Below, one piece after another: positions 22,665 through 33,384 of a stretch of DNA of 64,000 nt. Position numbers and translations under genes: made by a program. Numbering within the stretch: the first letter of the stretch is position 1; each line of letters starts with the position of its first letter. Under the pieces are notes generated by a model. The model was not told where the DNA came from and made no database searches. It worked only from the letters and a program-made list of their open reading frames with translations. Source of the DNA: Patiria miniata (lineage: Eukaryota > Echinodermata > Asteroidea > Valvatida > Asterinidae); the NCBI RefSeq assembly GCF_015706575.1, contig NW_024037074.1:1-64000 (forward strand), given 5' to 3'.

Positions 22665-23390
22665 AAACACTTTAGTCAGTGAAAGACTTCGGATCAAGTG
22701 TCTCAACTTGATGTACCCCAAATCGGTCGTGTTGGATTGTTGCCTTGACATAGCAAAGTTGTCGCAGCAAAGGATCGTGGTCAATGATGAAGGATTGCCA
22801 GACAAGGGTGCCAATGACTGATGAATAGATCCCAGGGCACTGGACAGATTGATTGTGGAGATGCCTATCAATGTGTGGCTCTCTGATAGACAAAAGGGCT
22901 GAGAATACTGCCAGACTGCCTGGAGGCCTCAATATCCAGGAAGAAGATTCGATCCAAGGTGAGCCAGATGCTGCTGTGTGTGAACCAGCTGAAGTGTCTC
23001 AGGAACTGCTGGAGGTACTGTGCTGTGTGATAAAATGATGAAAGTGTCATCCACAAACTGAAGATAACTGTTGCTCTCAAATCCACGAAAGCTGTACAGA
23101 ACTATATGATGATATTGGCCGGAACTGGAGATGGGGTTAATCCTGTGGAAGTTCCAGCTGACTGCTTGAAGAATTGACCTGTCCACTGGATGAAGGACAG
23201 CAGGATGTAGATGGGTAGGAGATCACAAACCTAATCCAGAGAGAGGGTTTCACACTCACACAGCTTGTCTTCATGAAGGTTTCCTGACCGAGACCTTGAG
23301 ACATGCCTCACCCATGGGATTGGTGATGAATACCTGGAGTCTCCACTGAAGCTGCACATGGCTTTGTTGGGATCACAAGTAAAGGTTTTC
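22665..23390 (-). mobile_element. Penelope-like RT fragment, minus copy
   Basis: Minus-strand translation shows an RT active-site type box FVDDTFIIL, then FLDIEASRQSGSILSPFVYQ and RATHIDRHLH. This matches the conserved order of Penelope-like reverse transcriptases (YVDDTF, FLD, VYRKPTHTDRYL). It is an old, broken copy without its start or its GIY-YIG end. It forms the left arm of an inverted pair with 23,580-24,275. Confidence 0.7.
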
Positions 23391-23394
23391 GCAG

Positions 23395-23560
23395 CAGCAG
23401 CAGCAGCAGCAGCGCAGCGCAGCGCAGCGCAGTGCAGCAGCAGCAGCATGATGATGATGGTGATGGTGGTGGTGAGGGTGGAGGGGGGTGGTGGCGGCCG
23501 CCAGTGGGGGTGATGGGGATGGTGAGGGTGATGATCCCAATGACACCATGAGCGCAACCT
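23395..23560. repeat. Simple-repeat spacer at centre of inverted pair
   Basis: Tandem GCA triplets pass into GCGCA repeats and then GATGGT/GGTGGT repeats around a GGCGGCCGCC core. It separates the two Penelope-like arms; the symmetry point of the arms is at about 23,467. Confidence 0.85.
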
Positions 23561-23579
23561 CACAGTGTTCCCAACGACA

Positions 23580-24300
23580 CCATGGTCAACCCCGATGAAG
23601 GCTACCAGATATTCACTGCCATCCCCACAGGCTACTCATGCCTCGGTGCCAAGGGGGACTCCGACTTGACTACGCCCTGCAGAAATATGAAGCCCCACAC
23701 TCCAAACCAGGTTCATGATCTGCGACCCACCTACATCCTGCTGTCTTTCTTCCAATGAACAGCCAGTTGTCCAAGCAGCCTTCTGGAACTTCCACAGGAT
23801 CAACTCTATCCCCAGTTTTAGTCAATGCCTTCATATAGGAGTACTGCCTTCGTAGATCTGAGACCAAGAGTTTGTCTTCAGTACATGGATGAGACTCTCA
23901 TCACTTCATCATACAGCATGGGACCTCCAGCAGGTCCTGAAAGACTTCAACTGGATTTACAGCAGCATCTGGCGCAGTGAGGATCAGGCGCCTTGAATCT
24001 CATCCCCGGATGCTAAGGTCTGAAAACAGTCTGACAACACCCTCGACCCCTGAGTCTATTAGAGATGACCGACAGACACTGACTGGCAACATCGACAACC
24101 AATCCTTCCTGCACCCGGAAATCCAAACACCAGTCAAAGAGCAACCTTGTCCGGGAAGCCTGCATCAGCAACCACAATCCTGGCCGGCAACAACTTTACC
24201 ATGTCAAGACAGCACTACAACACAACAGATTCAAGGCTCATCCAGTCAAGACGCAAGATCCAAAGTCTTTCACCTACCAAAGGGTCCCCTACACCCAAGG
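23580..24300 (+). mobile_element. Penelope-like RT fragment, plus copy
   Basis: The plus strand aligns with the reverse complement of 22,665-23,390 along its length. Examples are CCACCTACATCCTGCTGTCT against its counterpart at about 23,200, and CCAAAGTCTTTCAC against about 22,680. The copy is more decayed than the minus one. The two lie head to head around the simple-repeat spacer. Confidence 0.65.
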
Positions 24301-24637
24301 TCGAACCCACTAGGCTCACCCCGCCTATTACACAGCCAAACACAGGCAGTTCTCATCACATCCAGTACTTCCTAAATGACAAAGGTATCCGGGCTTTCCA
24401 CACCCACAAGATCCACAATAGCCCACAGGACAAGCAAGCCTCCAAGACCGAACCTGATGCATCCCCTGCAAATGCAGAAGGTGTACACTGGGTACACCAG
24501 CAAGAGAACTCAACACCAGACAGCACAAACACAGAGCACATGGCAGATGGGGAGAATTACAGGAAATCAGTGAACACCCAGCACTCACCAAAAGGGACAC
24601 CATCATCATGAGTATCAAGCAGCTACATCCATGCTCT

Positions 24638-27058
24638 GTCCGTCTAGCAATGAAGGTCAGCAAACAGACGATAGCTCTGCAAAACTTCAGCATCACCATC
24701 AGAGACATCTGTTACCCTCTACATGTACGTAGTAGCTCAAACATCCACAGACCTCCAATTGCCTTCCTCCTCCAATTTCTTAGACCTCCTCCTCCAATGT
24801 CTTCTAAGGATGTGACGTTTCATTTTGTAAATGTTTAGCAAACATTTAAAGAACCATCTCAATGTTGAGCCCTTTCACAAAGACTGACGACTGCCCATTG
24901 TGCAGACCAACATGATCGACACAACAAATAATAAATGAGTAACATAATAAAAAGAGGGCTGTCATTGAAAACAATAAAAAGATGAGCACATAGCCTGAAA
25001 GTAATCTAGTACTGCAGTTCTCCTTAGCTTTTAGCAAATTGAATAGGTTTGGATTATTTTTGTTATGCATGCTCAACTCAAAGGAAGATAGCGGAAAATA
25101 GGTTCCTGTTTTTAAAATTTGAGTTTTGTTAAAACTTTTGGAAAAATACGATTTAGAATTTTGTTTATTATTTTAAATGTTTAAATGTGTAAATGTCACA
25201 TCCATAATTTCCTCACTCCACCAATACATAGTTCCCCTTTTGCCTGTGGATTTCAGTTTAATGTTTACACTCAGCCTGCAGAGGACAAAAATACTTTTTG
25301 ATATCAGATTTTATATATTTATTGAATTTGTTAAAAGCACAAGTAAATTAATATGCACAGTTTAAGTAGCGAAATTAAATTTATGATATACATCTTTTTT
25401 CAAAGTGGATTTTTGTTAATTTTCACCTACTGCTTCTAATTATTTCAGCTTCTTTTCAAAAAATTAAATGTACCCACTGACACCCTATAGTGAACATAGT
25501 TAAACAGTACAACTGCCAATGCATCAACCTTACGCTAGAATCATTCGTGGGTTTATCTCTATCCTAAATGCTGGAGATAGTTTATCATGAATTTCTTCCC
25601 GCATGTACACTCCCAGCAAGTTTTTATTAAAAAGGGGCCTATGAGTCATTCTTCAGTATCAAGTGTCTACTTTCATGTCCCGACACTTTAAGGCACTATA
25701 ATTCGAAAAAATAGAGAATGAAAATAAGATTTTTGAGCAGTGAAATTAACACGACTCCTATTATGTGCAGTGTTAAAAACTCTTTAACATAATGGACAAG
25801 ATGCTCATTCTTTACAATACTCCCTCAAAACCCCCTCAAAATGCATGTCCCCGTGTATTTCTCAATATGTACCTACTGCCATAATTTGTAAAGTAAACAA
25901 CTTGAAAAGGTAATTATACTTCCAAAAGCCAAGTAATATAATAATTGTCATTTCCGTCACAAAAGGTGTGACGGATATGACTTTTGCATTCTTTTCACAA
26001 TCAATATTTCTTTGGGTCCTATTGAAAATAAAGGAACCCAGCATTAATTATTTCCTGTAGAAAACTACTTCACATCACCACTCCAATACAATAGAGACTA
26101 AAATAACAGAGAGAGAGATATGTTGCAAGGATGAATGAAGTCCCTGAAAGCCATCAGCCCTGTTTTTGGTACATAATAATTGTCAATTATCAGATTGATC
26201 TTCGATCAGGCCAATTAAATATGTTGAACACTTCAAGTTATTCAACATGGGAAAATGCACATGACGAACGTGAGAAACCACTAGCTTAATTGTCACTTCC
26301 TTAACATGCTCAAAATCCAAAATGTTTAAATAGGATTATGTGAAAATCTTAGATTTACGGTTTATGGAAAAGGTCCGTTGATGCGATTGCAAACCCCGCG
26401 CTTTGTGAATGCACATTGCCATGATCGCAACCTTGGTAATAGTAATACGATTCTTTCCCTGTTAAATACTCACGACCAGGCCATGAACGTCTTGCAGTTT
26501 TTCAGGGGTTAATAAAATCGAGTTGACGGCGGACACACTGAACCAAGTAGCTCACAGTCACAAATTAGCAGAGATAAAACCATGAAACATCCGGAGAAAG
26601 TGACCCAACATGGCGACGACACTTGCGAGACGGGCTTGAGTACAGGGTCTTTTCATTGTGACATGTGCATGCAGCACTGACATGACAACAAACCGCCACG
26701 TGTGAATTGTAATCATTCATTTTGCACCTGTCAGTGTCACAGAACAACACCACCTGTATGCGCCCTCACGTGGGCAATACGTCATACCTTGGGAATTTTC
26801 GTAAACATTGGTTTCCTTTGAAAGATTTAGCTTTGACTTCCAGCGATGTTATTTTGTCACTTTCGGGATATACTGGTATCGGTCTTTGTTTTGCTTTGAA
26901 CATTTCTTGTTGTTGACAGCCCAAATGTTATGACATGCCTGTATCGGACATGTAATTAGTTGTGGAAATGATTACGACACCGAGTCCGAAGCTAGTCCGA
27001 AATTTCAAAAACGCCACTCTCAAAGATTTGTTTAGAGGGCGCTGTTAAAGTTACCGGT
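24638..27058. repeat. Segmental duplication block A, left copy
   Basis: This stretch is present in reverse complement at 55,769-58,159. The inner half is very similar (for example a 60-codon frame at 25,862-26,044 differs at two residues). Towards 26.4-27.06 kb the copies differ more. The outer edge at 24,638 is sharp. Apart from the small frame at 24,846-25,070 I see no coding sequence. Confidence 0.95.
24846..25070 (-). CDS. Small membrane-type reading frame, left copy, doubtful
   Basis: A 74-codon frame (MHNKNNPNLFNLLKAKENC...) has one long hydrophobic segment, LLSGYVLIFLLFSMTALFLL followed by CYSFIICCV, that could span a membrane. The copy at 57,727-57,951 is identical in protein and has one synonymous T/C difference that I can see. 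No family is recognised. Conservation may simply reflect the recent duplication. Confidence 0.2.
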   Translation of the reverse strand: MHNKNNPNLFNLLKAKENCSTRLLSGYVLIFLLFSMTALFLLCYSFIICCVDHVGLHNGQSSVFVKGLNIEMVL

Positions 27059-27339
27059 AGAAACTTTTTAACATGGACTTGGTGGCAGGATTACCCCCAG
27101 AGAGATTGACCCCTCATGATACCAAAAATGCTACCTCAAAATGAAAAAAAGTAGAACATAGTTCCCTAAGAACGGTGTAAAGATTATGTATGTTTGTTTT
27201 TGTGTTTACGTATATGTATTATATCCTGGGCAAATAGCAGAGCTGCAGCTCAGTCCATTATTTGTTTGCCAAATTGTGGTAAACGCAAGAAATGTGGCCT
27301 ACAGAACCGAAATGGGCCGAGTCATTTGAGGGTACTCAC

Positions 27340-27960
27340 CCTCAGGTGCAGTTCCACCAATGGGGGGGGGGGGGGGGGGGGACAGGGAGCACCCAAATTT
27401 TTGTTGAGACCACCCCCCCCCCCATTAAAAAAAAAAAAAATTCCCTACAAAAGACGGTAGCAAATGTTAGAATTAAGGTGATGTCACATTCGAACGGTCT
27501 CTCCCTCCCCCCTTCCCCCTCAACAAAATAGTTGTGAGCAGGGGCCATGAATTGTACACCAGGCGCGGATCCAGAGGTGGGTGTCAACCCCCCCCCCCCC
27601 CTCAGCTCTGTCAAAAAACAAAAAAAATTATCATACAAATTCCTAAAAAATTATACTGGTATATGTCCGCCTGTTCAAATTACGGTACACCAGTCTGTAA
27701 TCTAGTGTTACTAATCATTTAATTTGAACAGCGCCCCCTATTGAAATATGGAACCAGCCCCCACCCCGCACCCCAGTTTTTGATTTTACGGAGGCCAAGT
27801 GTTTACATTTTCTGATTTTTTCGCTGATGAATCCCCTCCCCTGTGAAAATTCCTGGATCCGCCCCTGTACACTATTAGGTAATGTAGTGTGCACGATTGT
27901 AGGATTTTATCAGCACTCCCCTGGGCACTCCCCATTGAATATATGTACAAGAAAAGGAAG
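27340..27960. mobile_element. Poly-G/poly-C repeat and GGCGGATCCAG-type MITE
   Basis: Within this stretch an element at about 27,561-27,868 has ends CAGGCGCGGATCCAG and CTGGATCCGCCCCTG, an imperfect inverted terminal repeat of 15 bases of a sort widespread in invertebrates. TACAC flanks both ends. On either side lie copies of the homopolymer-bearing repeat seen at 1,080-1,340, including GATTGTAGGATTTTATCAGC near 27,896. Confidence 0.65.
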
Positions 27961-29722
27961 ATACTTAAATTTTTTAAGATATTTTAAATTTGGGTGTTGA
28001 TTATTTTTCTTGAGTACTTTCCATTAGCCAATATATCTACTTGGAAACATTGGGATTCTGTAACCAAGAAATAAGCGTGACACGATGAAATAAGCCAGAG
28101 GAAAAAATGGTCAATCTTTCACACAGAATAATTTGACTGAAACAAGTAAATTGGCTCAGATCTACATGTACATGTATTTAATATAAAATTTGCCATTGAA
28201 AATACAATTTTATTAAAAGTTCAAAAGAGTTCATTTCTAACATCACGTTGCCAGAAAACTAGAACATTTATAGAATAGAAAGTCTGATTCATTTCAAACA
28301 CCGCATCCACTTTCATTATTTGCCATTGGAAATATAGTTTTTTGAAATATGAAAGAAGTGACTATTAATTTTTAAACCAAGTCACAAAAATCCAAAATGT
28401 ACAGCACAGTTTAATAACTATATGGTGTACATGTATTATAAATGACAAACACAACTACATGTACATTAAAGTAGGTGAATCATATCCACATCATCTATGT
28501 TCATACCAACATCCATGACAGAAAACCTTATCGCATTTGCATAAATAATCTCAACAAGGCAAATTTGCACTTCACTGTAACACACATTGTTTTGATGTTC
28601 AAATGTATTTCACTCTCGAAGGTTATACGAAATGACAAAAACACTTCTAAATTGTATATAAATTCTTTGGAAGATTTGGCAACTTAAAACAAAGGGAATA
28701 AAAATTCATCTTGATGTTTTATAATTACAAATTGCACTCAGATGAATACATGCCTTTCATGATTGCATGTGCTGTCCAAATCTGGTCTCAGATTATCATG
28801 ATCATGACTAATCCTACATATGTAAGACTCATTTGACTATTAAAATGTTCACATTTGATGTTTCCCGTTTACCTTCAGAAGCAATGAAATACACTTCTTG
28901 TATAATCCTAATGACTGCAACTTTCTAAAAAGGTACATATGATTATTTGCTTCTTGTGCCTTTACTTTCATTTGAAGCAACAAAATTGCTAAAAGTCTGA
29001 AGCAGGGTGCATGACAACTAACCTGTTGAAGGCTGATTGGATAGTATAAGTTTTCAGAAAACCGAGAAAATACATTCACTTTTTGGGGTGTCTTGTAACT
29101 GGATTCCATTGCTTATGCATAATGTGCCGTGGACACCCTCTTTCAAAACCACCTCAGTTTTCATCCACACGACACAATTTCAGCTGGAATATTTTCAAAG
29201 GGTATTTGGTACCACTCCTATCTTGACTTTGAGCAGAGTTTTGTCATTAAATCAATGCTTCTCCAGGTCATTGCAAATGATGCACATGGCTTTGAGTTAA
29301 CAGTGTTTCAATTTTATCTGTGAATGTACATTGGTCCAGTAAATAATACTTTCAGGTACTGTTGTCCACAAGATTTTCACACAAAATTTGAGCCCTGCTA
29401 ACGAATTCATTGCACACAGTAAGATGTGACAATAGCTTGTAGATTGACAACTAGTCTCTTTGGTTTCAGTAAAATATATAAAAAAAACATGTTTACATAA
29501 TAAAATATGTATATTGCATTATTAATTTAGAGCACAAAATTGCATCATGACAAGTTCCAATTTATGAGTACCGATTTCAACAATTAATTAATCATTATTT
29601 TTTTTAAAAATATAACACTGTCTCCTTATTTTGTTACAATTGTTATATTATAATAATGCAATATATTTCATAATGCACTAATCGTCGGTTTCCCTTTTTG
29701 GTTTATTGGAACATTTGTTTGT

Positions 29723-29859
29723 TTATTTTAACAATCCTTTGTACTGATCCAGTGCAACCGGCACAAATTTGGACACCATGTATTGGTTCAGTTGAGCTTG
29801 CCATTTGGGGTCGAGATGCATGTTGAGAAGATGCCTGGTGATAGATGTCTTGAGATCCT
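29723..29859 (-). CDS. PhnD-like protein, terminal exon (left copy)
   Basis: Last coding exon: acceptor TTTTTCCTCAG, then 137 bases ending in TAA. It encodes EDLKTSITRHLLNMHLDPKW and then QYMVSKFVPVALDQYKGLLK. In bacterial phosphonate/phosphite ABC substrate-binding proteins (PhnD-like, Pfam Phosphonate-bd) the C-terminus likewise has a helix of LxxxLLxLHxDP type followed by F-P-x-x-x-x-x-Y. The incoming phase matches the exon at 31,476-31,655 (CCTG + AG gives Glu). Confidence 0.75.
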
Positions 29860-30204
29860 CTGAGGAAAAAAATGACCAAAGAATATTCAAAATGAGACGA
29901 GCAAAATGGTGGTTAATCTAAACGCAGACTCAAAACGGCAGGCTCTTGCAGGCCGTTTAAAGTCTGATACTGGCAAGCGCGTAGATTGTCAGATCGACCT
30001 ATGATGCAGGGTTCAACATTATTTAAATATCTACAAGCGTACTAAATATCAGAATCATGAGGCCCTTGTATGTCCTCATGTACACGTGTCAGGTCAGATC
30101 TTCTGTTTAAACGGTGGTCTGACTGTCTGAGGTACTTTCCTCTTCCACACAACAAATATCTTTACGCAAAGTATGTAAACGTGTATCACTAATTTTATTC
30201 AGTA

Positions 30205-30600
30205 TTCGTAAGATGGAATTTTGCGTCTGGGTGATGTAAATCAAATTAGGTTTTGCCCTTCACCGACGTATAAACGGTTGGTATAAACGGTCAGTGTGTT
30301 ACCTCCCGAGTGAAAGTTGGAAAAAAATCACTCGGGTGGGACTCGAACCCACGACCTCCTACTTTCTAGTGCAGATGTCTTACCACTCAACCACCGAGCT
30401 AAGGGAATCAGTTGGCTGGTTCGGATCTGATGTACATAGCAGCAGGTATAGCATTAACTATTCATAAGATGGAATTTTAAGTTGGGGTTATGTAAATCAA
30501 GTTAGGTTTTGCCCCTCGCCAACGTTTTTTTTCCAACTTTCACTTAAGAGGTAACACACTCATACAGTGTTTATACGTCGGTGTTTATACGTTGGTTATT
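30205..30600 (-). mobile_element. tRNA-like element with arms plus a core-less partner
   Basis: A minus-strand tRNA-like core (about 30,328-30,405; T-arm GTGGG-TTCGAGT-CCCAC) has one arm at 30,234-30,317. Beyond it, at about 30,465-30,590, two arms lie directly head to head with the core missing. The 5' motif TAAGATGGAATTTT occurs at both units. The whole arrangement is repeated in the right copy at about 61,385-61,800, so it predates the duplication. Confidence 0.7.
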
Positions 30601-30983
30601 TGATTAGAGTTTTATTCAGCATGCAGAGTCCTGTGGTCAAAAGGTTCCTGTGTTTGACTCATGCACGATGTTATGTTGAGTCAATCTTGACAGGGGACAC
30701 GGTGCTGGTGTTCTTGGGCAAGATACATTACTACAATTGCCTCCATTGAGTACATGTGGGGGGGGGGGTGCAGACCAGATAGGATCTCGAGCTTATAGCA
30801 GGAAAGTGTTCTCATGGCCTGATGAACAGGGGTAATAAGTGTGAGCAATCTGAGAGTGTTGTATAAGAGTGCTATATGAACACTGCACTATGATCATCAA
30901 ATATCTTAACATCAGCACAAGGTGTTGGGCGACAATGCGTTCAAGAGGTCCACCTAAACCTTTTCTTAAGAGGGATTACTAGG

Positions 30984-31445
30984 CAGTGTTGTAGGACTCG
31001 AGTCTAGGACTCAGATCTGAGTTGGACTCTAGTCACATTGGAAAATGACTCGGACTTGACCATGACTCCTCGAACTCGATGACTCGCGACTCGAGTCACG
31101 TAATTTCATCAAAAGTAAAAACCTAACGTAGGGATGGGAAAGGATCATTGAGGAATACTGTTTGGATGATAAAACATGGAGGGAAGGGTTGGAGGAAGAT
31201 TTTTTAGGGATGGGAATTAAAAGGAAAACACATTTTGGCTCTAAACAACATGTACAACCACAACTATATACACTGGGATATACTTAAAAGACAGAATGGA
31301 GGATTAAAAAATAATTTTTAAAAACGATTAGTTTGGTGAACAACTAAGAACAAGTGACTTGTGACTCGGACTCGGACTCGAGGCTTGTGACTCGAGACTT
31401 GGACTCGGACTTGGACTCGACGTTGGTAACTCGACTACAACACTG
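30984..31445. mobile_element. hAT-type MITE in PhnD-like intron
   Basis: The ends are CAGTGTTGTAG and CTACAACACTG, typical hAT termini, followed inward by many GACTCGGACTCGAG-type subterminal repeats. The 8-bp flanks TTACTAGG and GTACTTGG match at 6 of 8 positions, fitting an old target duplication. It lies 30 bp inside the intron from the donor of the exon at 31,476-31,655. No transposase is encoded. Confidence 0.85.
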
Positions 31446-31475
31446 GTACTTGGTCACAGAGTCCACTGTACCTAC

Positions 31476-31655
31476 CAGGTAATTCTGAGTTGACCACCCC
31501 AGGGTAGACAGGCAAAGGCCCCCAAGAGGTGACGACATGAAGCTTGTCCCTCAGCTCAGGATGGGCCTTCATCTGTAAGGCCAGGGTGTTGGAGTCGATG
31601 CCTGTACCGTCTGCTGTCTTATTAAGGATCATCTGGATGGACTTCAGATGGGAAC
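31476..31655 (-). CDS. PhnD-like phosphonate-binding-domain protein, middle exon
   Basis: A 180-base exon bounded by acceptor CTGCCCAG and donor GTAGGT encodes GSHLKSIQMILNKTADGTGI, then DSNTLALQMKAHPELRDKLH and VVTSWGPLPVYPGVVNSELP. The pattern GSHxxSxxxxxxxxADxxxIDSxxL...HPELxxKLxVxxSxGPxPxxP is the hallmark central block of the PhnD-like periplasmic-binding (type II) fold, where Ser/His and Asp line the ligand pocket. In bacteria such proteins deliver phosphonate or phosphite to an ABC importer. In an animal the role is unknown and no transporter partner is visible. Phase is continuous with both neighbouring exons and there is no stop. This copy is open; the right copy is not. Confidence 0.8.
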
Positions 31656-31713
31656 CTGGGCAGGAAAAAAAAATGTATGTGATGTAAATTATCCTTTTTT
31701 ATATTTGATTTTT

Positions 31714-32022
31714 GTTTGCCCTTCGCTGACATATTTTGTAAACACTGTGCACTTAGTGTTGTCCGAAGGCTTAGGTGGGACTCAAACTAATGACCTCCTA
31801 CACAAACAAAGTTGGGTTAAGCACTGCTACATCAGACTCCAAACGGCCAGCTTGCCACAGCAAGCTCAGTGGTCGAGTGGTTAATGCGTCTGCACTAGGA
31901 AGCAGAAGGTTGGGGGTTCGTGTCCAACCAGAAGTAAGCTTGTTGGATTTTTTTCTTGCAAACCCTCGGACAAAACTCAATGTGTACACTGTTTGCAAAA
32001 TACTTCAGGGAAGGGCAACAAA
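31714..32022 (+). mobile_element. tRNA-like inverted-arm element
   Basis: Plus-strand box A (GGTCGAGTGGTTAATGCG) and a T-arm-like GGGGGTTCGTGTCCAACC lie at about 31,870-31,925. In the first half there is a decayed antisense head (GGTGGGACTCAAACTAATGA). The outer arms TTGTTTGCCCTTCGCTGACA and its partner ending GGGAAGGGCAACAAA are reverse complements over about 60 bases. The architecture is a head-to-head dimer. It lies in the intron between the first two PhnD-like exons. Confidence 0.7.
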
Positions 32023-32173
32023 AAAAAAAATATATGAAAAAGAAGATCAATAATTATATGGATGAATAAAGTTGATTCCTACTTTCTAATTCACAATTTC
32101 GAATTTCACAACTATCCACATAGAATTGAGATGCAGACCAATACAAATGAGTCTTCACAGATGTTTGTCTTAC

Positions 32174-32316
32174 CTGACTGGATAATTTTACCGAAGAAAC
32201 TGGCCTTGGTCTCTCCTATCTTTTCGAGTCCTCGATGGGTAATCCCGAATCCGCTCAGTGAATGGACGTAGTTGTAGGCCCAAACAGATCCACGTAGGTC
32301 CTCAAACACTTTACAT
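32174..32316 (-). CDS. PhnD-like protein, upstream exon (left copy)
   Basis: A 143-base exon ends at donor GTAAGA and encodes VFEDLRGSVWAYNYVHSLSG, then FGITHRGLEKIGETKASFFG and KIIQSG. The DLRGxxxAYNxxxSxSGF...FF motif is the start of the second lobe in PhnD-like proteins, in the correct order before the middle exon, with matching phase (TCAG + GT gives Gly). The first lobe must be encoded upstream. I do not find those exons in the rest of the window, so the gene is incomplete here or has been cut off by the hAT element and rearrangement beyond 33.4 kb. Confidence 0.8.
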
Positions 32317-33384
32317 CTATCATTGAAATATCATCAATACAATTATGATTAGCATTGAAATATTAACATAGAATCAGGGGCGGGGGGGGGGGGGGGGGGG
32401 GGATGTCAGGGGAAGAAAAGGGGTTGGGGATTATATTCCCCCCCCCCCCAAACAAAAATGGACAAACACACTTTCCCCTTCCCAATTGTCACATTTGTGG
32501 AAGACAGTGTTCTAGTGAAGGTTTGCAGTTTGCAGTAACACCATGTAGGCATGCAGAGTCTCTTTTGGGAAGATGTGTGGTTCTGAAAAGATCCACACAT
32601 CTTCCCAAAAAGACTTCTACATGGTGGTACCGCAAACCTGTACTAAACCATGCCACTACGTAGTTAGACCAAGTAGTTAGCCCTTGCAAATTGTCTTGCA
32701 AAGATGTTCCATCAACAAAACTGAGAATATGACGACATCAACTTGATCGTCAGGCAAGGCAGAGACTGATTTCAAATGACAACAACCCCAGAAAGTGAAG
32801 AAGAAACTCTGATCAGATGACAACGAACATTTGCCCAGGAAAGAAAAAAAAGGCAACTGATGAACAGAAATCAAATTGTGATTTGTGAATAAAAACTTCC
32901 ATTTGACTTCATTCCTTATCAGATCAAATTGAATATCAAACAGAAGGGAAGTACAGAATTGTTGTATGGGTAAATAAATCAACATCCAGGGGAAGAACAC
33001 AATTCATTTGGGGGAAAAAGACAACAAGGATTGATAGAAAAGAAAATCTCCTCTTTTTTTTGCTGTTGTCTACATCTACATATACCTTTGTACAAGGTAA
33101 TATTAGTGCTTAAAGTTGTTTTGAGTGAATGTTACTTTCCATCATCAGTAACATGACCAAATTGAAACCAACTACCAACTACCTGCTCCTCCGTCCAATC
33201 ACATCCATATACTGTCATTATCCCCAAAGCCATTTTCAAGATGTATTCATCAAGTTTATTCCCACGTGACCAGTTGAACCAACTACAAGATGAGTCAAAA
33301 AGAAATTGACTGAATTTGAAAAAAAATGTTTAAAATAATTGGCTTGTTCTATGTTAATAAAAAAAACAATAAAGTACATCTTAT

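Noticed and set aside
23231-23563. 110-codon frame with His/Ala-rich repeats
   Set aside because: It is the translation of simple triplet repeats in the spacer between two retroelement fragments.
32677-33000. 107-codon frame conserved in both duplicate copies (partner 59,054-59,377)
   Set aside because: Five non-synonymous differences between recent copies, intronic position and no recognisable domain; conservation is explained by the duplication.
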